From assembly GCF_016741935.1 (NCBI RefSeq), contig NZ_JAERRG010000030.1:1-64000 (forward strand): 64,000 nt of DNA, written 5' to 3'. Below, one piece after another: positions 25,911 to 32,950 of this stretch (its first letter is position 1; each line of letters starts with the position of its first letter). Both the position numbers and the translations under genes were made by a program. The notes beneath the pieces were generated by a model. That model ran no database searches. It was given only the letters and a program-made list of their open reading frames with translations, and was not told where the DNA came from. This stretch comes from Streptomyces endocoffeicus. Lineage in GTDB: Bacteria; Actinomycetota; Actinomycetes; Streptomycetales; Streptomycetaceae.

Positions 25911-26324
25911 TCAGTTCGAGGGTGCGGCGACGTCGGCGCCGGTGTCGGGGGTGTCGGAGGCGTCGTCCGAGGCGGTCTGGAGCCCGTTCTCCTTGCGGAA
26001 GGACTCGTAGATCTGCAGCAGGACCTGCTTCTGCCGCTCGTTGATCGAGGGGTCGGCGAGTATCACGCTGCGCACCTCGGTCTCGTCGCGGTCCCGCTCG
26101 TCGAGGATCCCCGCCTGTACGTACAGGGTCTCGGCGGATATCCGCAGCGCCTTCGCCAGCTGCTGCAGGATCTCGGCGCTCGGCTTGCGCAGCCCGCGCT
26201 CGATCTGGCTGAGGTACGGATTGGACACCCCGGCCGCATCGGCCAGCTGCCGCAGCGACAGCTGCGCACTGCGCCGCTGCTCGCGCAGGAACCCGCCGAG
26301 GTTGCCGACGTTGAGTGATGCCAT
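25911..26324 (-). CDS. XRE-family transcriptional regulator
   Basis: A 137-residue regulator. An N-terminal Cro/XRE helix-turn-helix (about residues 8-62; LRQLADAAGVSNPYLSQIERG) is followed by a short helical segment (INERQKQVLLQIYESFRKENG) and an acidic tail. ATG 26324 is chosen over 26339. A perfect 26-base AT-rich palindrome lies 28 bases upstream, so it should repress its own operon with the HbhA-like gene. The same XRE-HbhA pair is common in Streptomyces. Confidence 0.88.
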   Translation of the reverse strand: MASLNVGNLGGFLREQRRSAQLSLRQLADAAGVSNPYLSQIERGLRKPSAEILQQLAKALRISAETLYVQAGILDERDRDETEVRSVILADPSINERQKQVLLQIYESFRKENGLQTASDDASDTPDTGADVAAPSN

Positions 26325-26351
26325 GCCTCGATGCTGCAACAGGTGTGCTAA

Positions 26352-26377
26352 CTATTGCAAGCATTTGCTTGCAATAG
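26352..26377 (-). promoter_or_regulatory. 26-bp palindromic operator upstream of the XRE gene
   Basis: CTATTGCAAGCA-TT-TGCTTGCAATAG is a perfect inverted repeat, strikingly AT-rich for this genome, flanked by GTGC and GCAC that extend the symmetry. The likely ligand is the XRE protein encoded 28 bases away. It also contains two TTGCAAGCA-like half-sites. Confidence 0.8.
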
Positions 26378-26403
26378 TGGCACGTGTCATGCGGGACGGT
26401 CGG

Positions 26404-26468
26404 TTGAGCCTGAGCAAGATCGTTGTCGCTTGAGCAGGACATTGTCACTTGAGCAGGACAACTGTCAC
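26404..26468. repeat. IS-end-like 19-bp direct repeats
   Basis: TTGTCGCTTGAGCAGGACA (26423-26441) and TTGTCACTTGAGCAGGACA (26442-26460) are back to back with one mismatch; a weaker copy precedes them and ACTGTCAC follows. Multiple short terminal repeats beginning TGTCA are typical of IS21-family ends. No transposase is attached, so this is likely a solo end or scar marking the island border. Confidence 0.55.
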
Positions 26469-26546
26469 CGCTCAGCTTGGCGGACTCCTGTGCAAGCGAG
26501 GACTGCGCTGGCGTCGTCGGCGAAGTGGACGGCAGGGCGAGAGTCT

Positions 26547-26721
26547 CAGTACCTCGTTTCCTCGCCCGCCGGAGACGGGCCGCGTAGATGCCGACGAGCT
26601 GCTGGCCGGGAACGCTGCCGTCCCATACGACGAACTCGCCTCCGGCGAGAAGCGCCGCCCTGGCGGCTTCGCAGGCCGTGGTCTGGTCGCCCGGCATCCC
26701 GGCGAGTTCCTCCCGGTCCAT
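26547..26721 (-). pseudogene. truncated hypothetical gene at island border
   Basis: From ATG 26721 (GAGAGGAC seven bases upstream) about 58 residues look protein-like (LLAGGEFVVWDGSVPGQQLV). Beyond them the frame runs into the IS-end-like repeats and then into unrelated sequence without a stop, so the gene is probably cut by an insertion scar. I do not recognise the family. Confidence 0.4.
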
Positions 26722-26755
26722 GTGCCGTCCTCTCGCGTGATGTCCCGCCGTCCGC

Positions 26756-27137
26756 TCAGTCGGCAGGATGGAGTTCAGGCCGGGTCCAGAGGGTGAGGTC
26801 ACTGCTGGTGGCGACCGCGAGTGTCAGGCCGGAGGGAGGGAACCCGGCAGGCGATCGGGCCGAGCCCGGGGCAGGTGAGGTCCGGGTGGGTGTCGGGGGT
26901 GCTCGTGTCCGGGTCCGGGTCCGGGTCCCGGTCGCGGGCGATCTTCTCGCCGGTGACCGCGTCGAAGAGTCCATGGCCGTCGCTGGACACGACCATGACG
27001 AGGTCGTGGCCGTTGCCGGGGTGGACGGGGAATCCGATGCCCTGGAGGCCGCCGATGGGAGTCCTGCGATCCAGCACCGGCTGCCACGCCGCCCCGACTG
27101 GGTTTGCCCGCGCCCCAACTGCGGGTGCCCAAGTCAA
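26756..27137 (-). pseudogene. frameshifted actinobacterial hypothetical protein
   Basis: The reading from 27137 shows a conserved-looking stretch (TPIGGLQGIGFPV, then LVMVVSSDGHGLFDAVTGEK and CPGLGPIA). The likely continuation (GLTLAVATSSDLTLWTRPE) is in another frame near 26820, so a frameshift separates the two. I recall actinobacterial hypothetical proteins with the G-GFA...SGRGVFD..TGE.IARD...GIGPL pattern. A DPDPDP stretch comes from a 6-base repeat. The family's function is unknown to me. Confidence 0.5.
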
Positions 27138-27228
27138 CTTGCGATCACTCGAAAGGCATTCCCAACGTGGCCCGACGCTCTCGCCGATCGTTCAGCGCTG
27201 ACTCAGACGGACTGAAAAGGTTGGAATA

Positions 27229-28119
27229 TCAGCTGAGTGCCTGAATCTCGGTCGCCAGCCTCTCCTGGCCAGCCGCCCACGACGCCAATAGGGCTAGACC
27301 GTCCGCGGCCGCCGTGCCGGCGGGCGCGGTGTAGACGTTCAGGAGCAGGCCGGGTTCGGCAGGCATCTCCATCGACTCGACGTCCAGGTCGAGCTGGCCC
27401 ACTACCGGATGGTGCACACGCTTGCGTCCGGACCGGTGGAGCCGAACGTCCTGAGATGCCCACCGCTGCCGAAATAGTTCACTGCTTGTTGATAGTTCAC
27501 CGACGAGGGCGATCAGCTCAGCGTCGTGCGGATTGCGGCCGGCTTCCATGCGTAGCTTCGCGGCCACATCGCAGGCGATTCGGTCATAGTCGACGAAGAA
27601 TGCTTTTGCCGCTTCGGGATCTAGATACACGAACCGCGCGGTGTTCGCCGGCCGTCGCGTGCCGGCCAGCACCGGTGAATACAGCGCGCGGGCAAGTTGA
27701 TTCATGGCCAGCACGTCATAACGGCCGTTGCAAATCCAAGCCGGCGCATCGGTGATGGCGTCGAGCACCTGCTGAAGCGCCGGACGCACCGTCACGGCGG
27801 GTCGCCGGCGGCGTGGACCGCTGGACACCCTGGACTGCCGCGCAAGGTGGAATAGGTGATCGCGCTCGGCCTCGTCAAGTTGCAAGGCAGAGGCCAACGC
27901 GTCGAGCACCCCGTCGGAGGCGCCGGTGAGGCTGCCGCGCTCCATACGCACGTAGTAGTCGACCGATACCCCTGCTAGCAGAGCTACCTCTTCGCGACGC
28001 AGACCTTTGACCCGGCGATTGCCGCCGTAGGCGGGCAGTCCGGCCCGCTCGGGCGCGATCCGCGCGCGACGCGAGCGCAGGAATTCCTTGATCTCAGTGC
28101 GCAGATCGATCGTGGCCAC
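27229..28119 (-). CDS. XRE-type regulator with MmyB-like sensor domain
   Basis: A 296-residue regulator. The N-terminal helix-turn-helix (about 30-90; LRREEVALLAGVSVDYYVRMERG) is followed by an MmyB-like ligand-binding domain (about 110-290; PAWICNGRYDVLAMNQLARALYSP). Such regulators are commonly divergent from a reductase or dehydrogenase gene, as here: the aldo/keto reductase at 28520 reads away from it. The start is GTG at 28119. Codon use is a little less GC-biased than in neighbouring core genes, in keeping with an acquired island. Confidence 0.88.
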   Translation of the reverse strand: MATIDLRTEIKEFLRSRRARIAPERAGLPAYGGNRRVKGLRREEVALLAGVSVDYYVRMERGSLTGASDGVLDALASALQLDEAERDHLFHLARQSRVSSGPRRRRPAVTVRPALQQVLDAITDAPAWICNGRYDVLAMNQLARALYSPVLAGTRRPANTARFVYLDPEAAKAFFVDYDRIACDVAAKLRMEAGRNPHDAELIALVGELSTSSELFRQRWASQDVRLHRSGRKRVHHPVVGQLDLDVESMEMPAEPGLLLNVYTAPAGTAAADGLALLASWAAGQERLATEIQALS

Positions 28120-28189
28120 CCCTTCACCATAGGCTCTGCCCGCAGGCGAAGGGAGGTACTGCTGGTACCCCGACGGCTACGCACCCCCT

Positions 28190-28276
28190 CAACGGCGATG
28201 CCCGCCATGTCGTCGTCGCGGCCAAGCCGGCGTAGAGGGGCAGACCCCGCGATCGCGCCTCCGATCGCATCGATTC
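28190..28276 (-). pseudogene. relic of an SDR gene
   Basis: One minus-strand frame reads IDAIGGAIAGSAPLRRLGRD followed by DDMAGIA, nearly the same as residues about 200-228 of the intact SDR encoded at 30347-31150. DNA identity with 30445-30520 is high for about 50 bases. Only this piece survives between the regulator and the aldo/keto reductase. The other sequence in 28120-28519 shows no gene. Confidence 0.75.
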
Positions 28277-28484
28277 ATGGTCACCCTTGGAGCCGACCCG
28301 ACAAGTGGCTCAATCACTTTCGTGGCGATTCGCGAGCTCAAGCACGAAGAATTCCACGTGGACAGAGTGTCAGCCCGCCGGAAAAGGGTGGCATCGACAG
28401 TACCTGTACCAGGAGGGACTCCCCGCCGCCCGCAAGGCGGGCCTAACCTGCTGTGACCGGTTCCGGCTGAACAGCGGGAGCAAT

Positions 28485-28498
28485 AGGTCAAATGACCT
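28485..28498. promoter_or_regulatory. palindromic operator candidate before the aldo/keto reductase
   Basis: AGGTCA-AA-TGACCT is a perfect 14-base inverted repeat 22 bases before the GTG start at 28520. It is a plausible site for the divergent XRE/MmyB-type regulator; this is inference from position. Confidence 0.5.
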
Positions 28499-28519
28499 GT
28501 ACCGAAGGAGCATTCTCCA

Positions 28520-29512
28520 GTGCAGAAACGCAAACTTGGACAGCACCTCGAAGTTTCACCCCTGGGACTCGGTTGCATGGGCATGAGCTTCTTCTACGGT
28601 CCGCCCCCGGACCCTGCCGAGATGACGAGGCTGCTGCGGGCCGCGGTTGACCGCGGCGTGACTTTCTTCGACACCGCCGAAGTCTATGGCCCTTTTACCA
28701 ATGAAGAGCTGGTCGGTCAGGCGCTGGCGCCGGTCCGCGACCAGGTGGTGATTGCCACCAAGTTCGGTCTCAAGCACGGAGAGCACGGGCCGACCCCGGC
28801 GTCGGGGCTCGATAGCCGACCCGAGCAGATCCGTCGAGTGACCGAGGCCTCGCTCCAGCGTCTGCAAACGGATTGCATTGACCTTCTTTACCAACACCGC
28901 GTCGATCCCGACGTGCCCATCGAAGACGTAGCAGGCACGGTCAAGGAGCTGATCGCCGAAGGTAAGGTCAAGCACTTCGGTTTGTCGGAGGCCGGTGCGA
29001 CGACGATCAGCCGAGCCCACCGCGTGCAGCCTGTGACGGCGCTGCAGAGTGAATACTCGCTCTGGACGCGAGACCACGAAGCCGAGATCATTCCGACCTT
29101 GGAGAAACTGGGCATCGGTCTGGTGCCATACAGCCCGCTGGGCAAGGGCTATCTGACCGGCACAATCGACTCCCGTACATCGCTGGCCGACAACGACCTC
29201 CGCCGCATGCTGCCGCGCTTCACTCCTGAAGCACGGCAGGCCAATCAAACACTGGTCGACTTGCTGCAGCAGATCGCCGACGACAAGGGAGCCACACCAG
29301 CCCAGATCGCTCTCGCCTGGGTGCTGGCGCAGAAGCCGTGGTTCGTGCCGATCCCCGGCACAACCAAACTGCATCGCTTGGAAGAGAATCTGGGAGCGCT
29401 CGATGTCGAATTGACGTTCGGCGACCTGCAACGCATCGAGGCGGCCGCGGCCCAAATCCAGATCCAGGGTGAGCGCGTGCCCGAACGGTTGAAGTCTCTG
29501 TTCGGCCGCTAA
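28520..29512 (+). CDS. aldo/keto reductase
   Basis: A 330-residue NADPH-dependent oxidoreductase of the aldo/keto reductase superfamily (YajO/AKR13-like). The tetrad is visible: D51 and Y56 (FFDTAEVYGPF), Lys in VIATKFG and His in LLYQHRVD. The cofactor-end motif is PIPGTTKLHRLEENL. It probably reduces aldehydes or ketones. GTG 28520 has GAAGGAG nine bases upstream. It is divergent from its likely regulator; a homologous SDR relic lies between them, so the original cassette may have been regulator, SDR and reductase. Confidence 0.92.
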   Translation: MQKRKLGQHLEVSPLGLGCMGMSFFYGPPPDPAEMTRLLRAAVDRGVTFFDTAEVYGPFTNEELVGQALAPVRDQVVIATKFGLKHGEHGPTPASGLDSRPEQIRRVTEASLQRLQTDCIDLLYQHRVDPDVPIEDVAGTVKELIAEGKVKHFGLSEAGATTISRAHRVQPVTALQSEYSLWTRDHEAEIIPTLEKLGIGLVPYSPLGKGYLTGTIDSRTSLADNDLRRMLPRFTPEARQANQTLVDLLQQIADDKGATPAQIALAWVLAQKPWFVPIPGTTKLHRLEENLGALDVELTFGDLQRIEAAAAQIQIQGERVPERLKSLFGR

Positions 29513-29551
29513 TACTGCAATGGCGCTCAGATGATGGAGCCGCGGCGTCGG

Positions 29552-30276
29552 TCGTGATGATGTCGTCGTCGCGGCGGGTGGCCAGTACGTGGAACAGGTC
29601 CTGGGTCTCGAGCCGGACTCGCAGGTATGTGACCTGCCCGTAGGCCTCGTCCGCGGTCACCCACCGGCACGGCACCCCCGCGGCGAGGGCGCGTTCGATC
29701 ATCGCCCGGGTCTGCTGGGGTTTGGTCGCGAACTCGACGTCGTCGTCGATTCCCGCTGCCCGGCACCGGCCGCGGTCGTCGGTCCACGACTTCGGTAGGT
29801 TTCGGTAGGTAGAGCTCCCGGTCGCTCAGCGCGTGACCGCGTGCTGAGCGGTAGGCCAGGAACGTGCCGATCTGGCAGTTCTCCACCCGACCGGCCGTGC
29901 CGGAGTACTGGCGCTGCACACCCGCCGACCTGTTGCCCTTCTTGAGGAAGCCGGTGACGTCGACGATCGGCACCCCGCCCGGGTCACCGAGCCGCTCGAC
30001 CATATGGGCCCGGACGTCGTCGCGGACATCGGCGATGTCCCGGTCCGCGCGACGCGGCAGCCGCTGCATCCCGTCCGGGGAGACGTCCCCGGCCTGCTCA
30101 GCCAGGGTCCATCCGTTCGACCGCGGCAACCCCGCCACCAGCCCGGAGACGTACTCCCGCACCCGGCGCCGCGGCTCAGCCCGCCCGAACCGGCCCGCCA
30201 CCCGCCCCACCAAGGCCTCCAACTCCGAGGCCACCACATCCAGCACCACAACCCAAGATTGCGGGTACCCCGACAA
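29552..30276 (-). pseudogene. IS701-family transposase relic, frameshifted and truncated
   Basis: Residues from about 30270 read like an IS701-type DDE transposase (PRRRVREYVSGLVAGL, VTGFLKKGNRSAGVQRQYSG, CQIGTFLAYRSARGHAL). The first catalytic position reads VDVTGFLKKG where DDTGFLKKG is usual. At 29791-29810 a perfect 10-base tandem duplication (TTCGGTAGGT twice) shifts the frame; removing one copy restores LPKSWTDDRGRCR. The frame then continues with MIERALAAGVP and WVTADEAYGQV and breaks off near LATRRDDD, so the C-terminal third with the last catalytic Glu is lost. Confidence 0.88.
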
Positions 30277-30346
30277 CCGCGTCGAGACCCGACATGGAGG
30301 TGTTCACGAGGGCCCGTCGGCCGCTGGCAAAGCCTCGCGCCGACGC

Positions 30347-31150
30347 CTAGGTACCTGATGCGGTCGTGGCGATGCCGCCGTCGATCGGGATGATGGTGCC
30401 CGTGAGGTAAGAGCCGGCCCGGCTGGCGAGGAACACGGCGCTACCTGCCATGTCGTCGTCGCGGCCGAGCCGGCGCAGAGGGGCCTTCGCCGCGATCGTG
30501 TCGCCGATGGCGTCGAGCGTGGACGCCATCATCCGCGACGGGAACGGTCCTGGGGCTACCGCGTTCACCGTGACGTGCTGTGGGCCCAGTTCCCTGGCAA
30601 GCACTCTGGTGAGTTGATGGAGTGCCGCTTTGCTGCTGGCGTACGAGTAGTTGGGCGACTCGGCGACGTGGATGGCGGCGATACTGCCGATGTTGATGAT
30701 CCGCGCGGGATCATCGGCGGTGCCCGCCCTGCGAAGTGCGGGGAGCAGCGCCTGCACCAGCCAGAACGGCGACTTGAGGTTGAGGTCGATCACTGCGTCC
30801 CAGGCCTCGTCCGGGAACGTCTCCAGCGGCTCGCGCCACATCGCGCCCGCGTTGTTGACGAGGATGTCCAGGCGTTCCGAGTCGACCTTGACAAGATCAG
30901 CGAGGCGCTGACACTCGTCGTACCTGGACAGGTCGGCGGGGATTGCTTGAACGTCGCCGAATTCGGACAGTAGATGCTGTGCCTCCGCGCACGTGTCTGC
31001 GTTGCGTGAGCTGATAATGACGCGGGCGCCCGCCTGTAGAAGGCCGCGCGCTATCATCATCCCAATGCCCCTGGTGCCGCCAGTGACAAGTGCGTACTTC
31101 CCACTCAGATCGAAAAGGTCTGCGTGAGTGGTGAATTGGTTGTCCGCCAT
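30347..31150 (-). CDS. short-chain dehydrogenase/reductase
   Basis: A 267-residue classical SDR. The cofactor motif is GGTRGIG (about 24-30), then NNAG (about 98) and the active site with YSYASSKAAL, keeping Tyr and Lys; Ser is in IINIGSIAAI. The C terminus ends in a PIDGGIATTASGT segment. It should oxidise or reduce an alcohol/ketone with NAD(P)(H); substrate unknown. ATG 31150 has AAGGGA about ten bases upstream. It is an island gene between two transposon relics. A 75-base relic of a close paralogue lies at 28190-28276. Confidence 0.92.
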   Translation of the reverse strand: MADNQFTTHADLFDLSGKYALVTGGTRGIGMMIARGLLQAGARVIISSRNADTCAEAQHLLSEFGDVQAIPADLSRYDECQRLADLVKVDSERLDILVNNAGAMWREPLETFPDEAWDAVIDLNLKSPFWLVQALLPALRRAGTADDPARIINIGSIAAIHVAESPNYSYASSKAALHQLTRVLARELGPQHVTVNAVAPGPFPSRMMASTLDAIGDTIAAKAPLRRLGRDDDMAGSAVFLASRAGSYLTGTIIPIDGGIATTASGT

Positions 31151-31487
31151 TGGTCTTCGTCCCTTCTGCCGTGGAAGCATGTGCTGACACGGTCGCGCGT
31201 CCGGTGCAGCTGAATTGAACTGATGGGGGGTAAAGCTGCGGTGCGTGTCCATGCAGTGTTGTCGGCGCTTTCGTTCAGGGCGCCTGGGGCGGGTTCTCGG
31301 GCGGCCGCCGTGCGCGCCTCCCGTGGATCCATTGCTTTTCCTCTGTGTAGCTGGGAGCCGACTCAAACAGGTTGACAGGCGTCCTGGATGTCTGGGAGAC
31401 CCTGGTGATACAGGTACTGTGAGAGCCACCCTTGCGTGGTGCGCTGGCTCACGCTGCCACAATTCCCTTGCAGTACTAAGCCCTGTC
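31151..31487. other. upstream region of the SDR gene, no gene seen
   Basis: The 337 bases should hold the SDR promoter. The frame open upstream of the SDR start has no protein-like sequence. AT content is higher than average, as in the rest of the island. Confidence 0.4.
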
Positions 31488-31540
31488 AACGCCTCGCGAA
31501 TTTTGACCCCCTGAGGTCTCCGCGAAATTGACCCCTCTGC
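31488..31540. repeat. IS-end-like direct repeats
   Basis: CTCGCGAATTTTGACCCC (31493-31510) and TCCGCGAAATTGACCCCT (31519-31536) repeat with a 26-base period, bounded by CTGTCAA and TTGTCAG. The reverse complement GGGGTCAAAATTCGCG resembles the multiple terminal repeats of IS21-type elements. No transposase gene is attached. Confidence 0.5.
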
Positions 31541-31548
31541 GGTCGTTG

Positions 31549-31706
31549 TCAGTTCTCGCCGGAGTGATCACCACGACGCTTACCGATCCGCCGCCGGTCC
31601 TCATCGTCCAGGAAAAAAAGAACCGCTCCAGCTTCGGGCGGGTCGGCTCCTGGGTGAACGTCCCGTAGGACTCAGCCTGCTCAGCGGTCAAGAACTCAAC
31701 GGGCAC
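31549..31706 (-). pseudogene. Tn3-family transposase N-terminal relic
   Basis: GTG 31706 begins MPVEFLTAEQAESYG...LERFFF, the N-terminal hallmark of Tn3 TnpA (DUF4158). The expected continuation LDDEDRRRIGKRRGDH is present but out of frame by one base: a run of seven T residues where six would keep the frame. The relic ends after about 52 codons at a stop next to the IS-end-like repeats. Confidence 0.85.
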
Positions 31707-31950
31707 CGGCCGGAACCCAGTCGATCAGCCCTGACCTGCGGATCTTGGCTTGGCGCCAACCGCTGTACCGCTGCTGCTCAACCCCGGACCAGATGAAATG
31801 GCTGCGTACTACAAGGCATTGCCGTTCGTGAACGGGCTGCCGAAGTGGGAGCCGGCAGTCGCTGCGTGGCATGGTGGTCCCGAGCCGTGGCCCCCGCAGC
31901 GCGCCCCCGCGACCGCAGAACAGCTCGATGAGTGGGCAGAGGCTGATGTC
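31707..31950 (+). other. unidentified protein-like fragment
   Basis: One forward frame (about 31789-31940) reads plausibly as protein (YYKALPFVNGLPKWEP, then PPQRAPATAEQLDEWAEAD) but has no clear start or ribosome binding site and no family that I recognise. It runs in frame into the start of the Eis-like relic and may be part of it or another cut gene. Confidence 0.3.
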
Positions 31951-32453
31951 ACGGTCCCCGGCGGGGGGACGGTCAGGATTGGGGACGGTCAGGATGGCCG
32001 GCGTCACTGCCACCGGGGTGATCGCGACCCACCGCCGACGCGGTTACTTGCGGCAGATGATGCAGGCCATGTTCGAATCGGCCACGGACCGAGGCGAGCC
32101 GTTGGCGATGCTCAGCGCGAGTGAAGGCAGCATTTACGGGCGGTACGGGATTTACGGGCGGTACGGGTTCTCGCCGGCGGCCTACCGCGTCCGGTGGGAG
32201 TTGGCCCGTCACGAAGCCACCCTCCTTCCAGCAGAAACTGATCGACTTCGATCTCACCAAGACCATCGTGGCACCCGGCCGTCCACGCGACGAACCCCTG
32301 CGGTGGATGCTCACGAACCCGCGCGCGATGCGCATCACCCGCCAGTCGGACAACCTGTGGGCACGCCTTCTCGACGTCCCCCACACCCTGACACAGGGGT
32401 CGTACCCGGTCGGCGCGACCCCGTCGGTGCGACCCTGCCAAAAAATTTCGTGA
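31951..32453 (+). pseudogene. Eis-like N-acetyltransferase relic with two tandem duplications
   Basis: The GNAT core VTATGVIATHRRRGYLRQMM and IYGRYGFSPAAYRVRWEL is recognisable. A 16-base tandem duplication (31965-31980 and 31981-31996) breaks the frame; deleting one copy joins VTVPGGGTVR to MAGVTATGV. An 18-base perfect duplication (32132-32149, 32150-32167) doubles IYGRYG in frame. A piece of the C-terminal domain (NPRAMRITRQSDNLWARLLD) follows in another frame, so an internal deletion is likely. An intact Eis-like gene exists at 38182-39429. Confidence 0.82.
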
Positions 32454-32555
32454 GGTGTGTCGATCCGGGCGGTGCCCGTTCGACGCAGGGGTGAGAGGCG
32501 GGGAAGCACCCGGCCTCCGCTCCGAAATCTCGATCTCGTTTCGCAAGGAGTCACC

Positions 32556-32912
32556 ATGCCGCGCTATCTGTCGATGATCCGCGTCGATGAGCAGAACGCC
32601 CCCGCCGAGGGCCCCAGCCCCGAGCTCATGGAGCGGATGGGCGAGCTGATCGAGGAGATGACCAAGGCCGGGGTCATGCTGGACACGGCCGGGCTCACCC
32701 CGACCTCCGACGGCACCCGGGTCACCTGGTCCGGCGGAAAGATCAGCTGCACCGACGGCCCCTTCACCGAGAGCAAGGAGGTCATCGGCGGCTACGCCCT
32801 GCTCCAGGCCAAGGACAAGGCCGAGGCCCTGGAGTGGACCAAGCGGTTCCTGCGGGTCCATGAGGAGTTCTGGACGATCACCTGCGAGGTCCGTGAGGTT
32901 GTCGAGCCCTGA
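32556..32912 (+). CDS. YciI/DGPF-domain protein (ECF42 partner)
   Basis: A 118-residue YciI-like protein with the diagnostic DGPF motif (CTDGPFTESKEVIGGYALL, residues about 68-86). DGPF proteins are encoded next to ECF42 sigma factors and are their main regulon members; their biochemical role is unknown. AAGGAG lies six bases before ATG 32556. The sigma gene begins 38 bases downstream, so the two probably form an operon. It marks return to typical high-GC sequence after the island. Confidence 0.92.
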   Translation: MPRYLSMIRVDEQNAPAEGPSPELMERMGELIEEMTKAGVMLDTAGLTPTSDGTRVTWSGGKISCTDGPFTESKEVIGGYALLQAKDKAEALEWTKRFLRVHEEFWTITCEVREVVEP

Positions 32913-32950
32913 GCCGGTAATGCTTGCTCCGTCCCCTTACGGCTGCTCTG

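Noticed and set aside
25054..26802. 582-codon reverse frame covering the HbhA-like and XRE genes
   Set aside because: It is out of frame with both recognised proteins and is Arg/Pro/Ala-rich shadow sequence except for a short N-terminal piece reported as a truncated gene.
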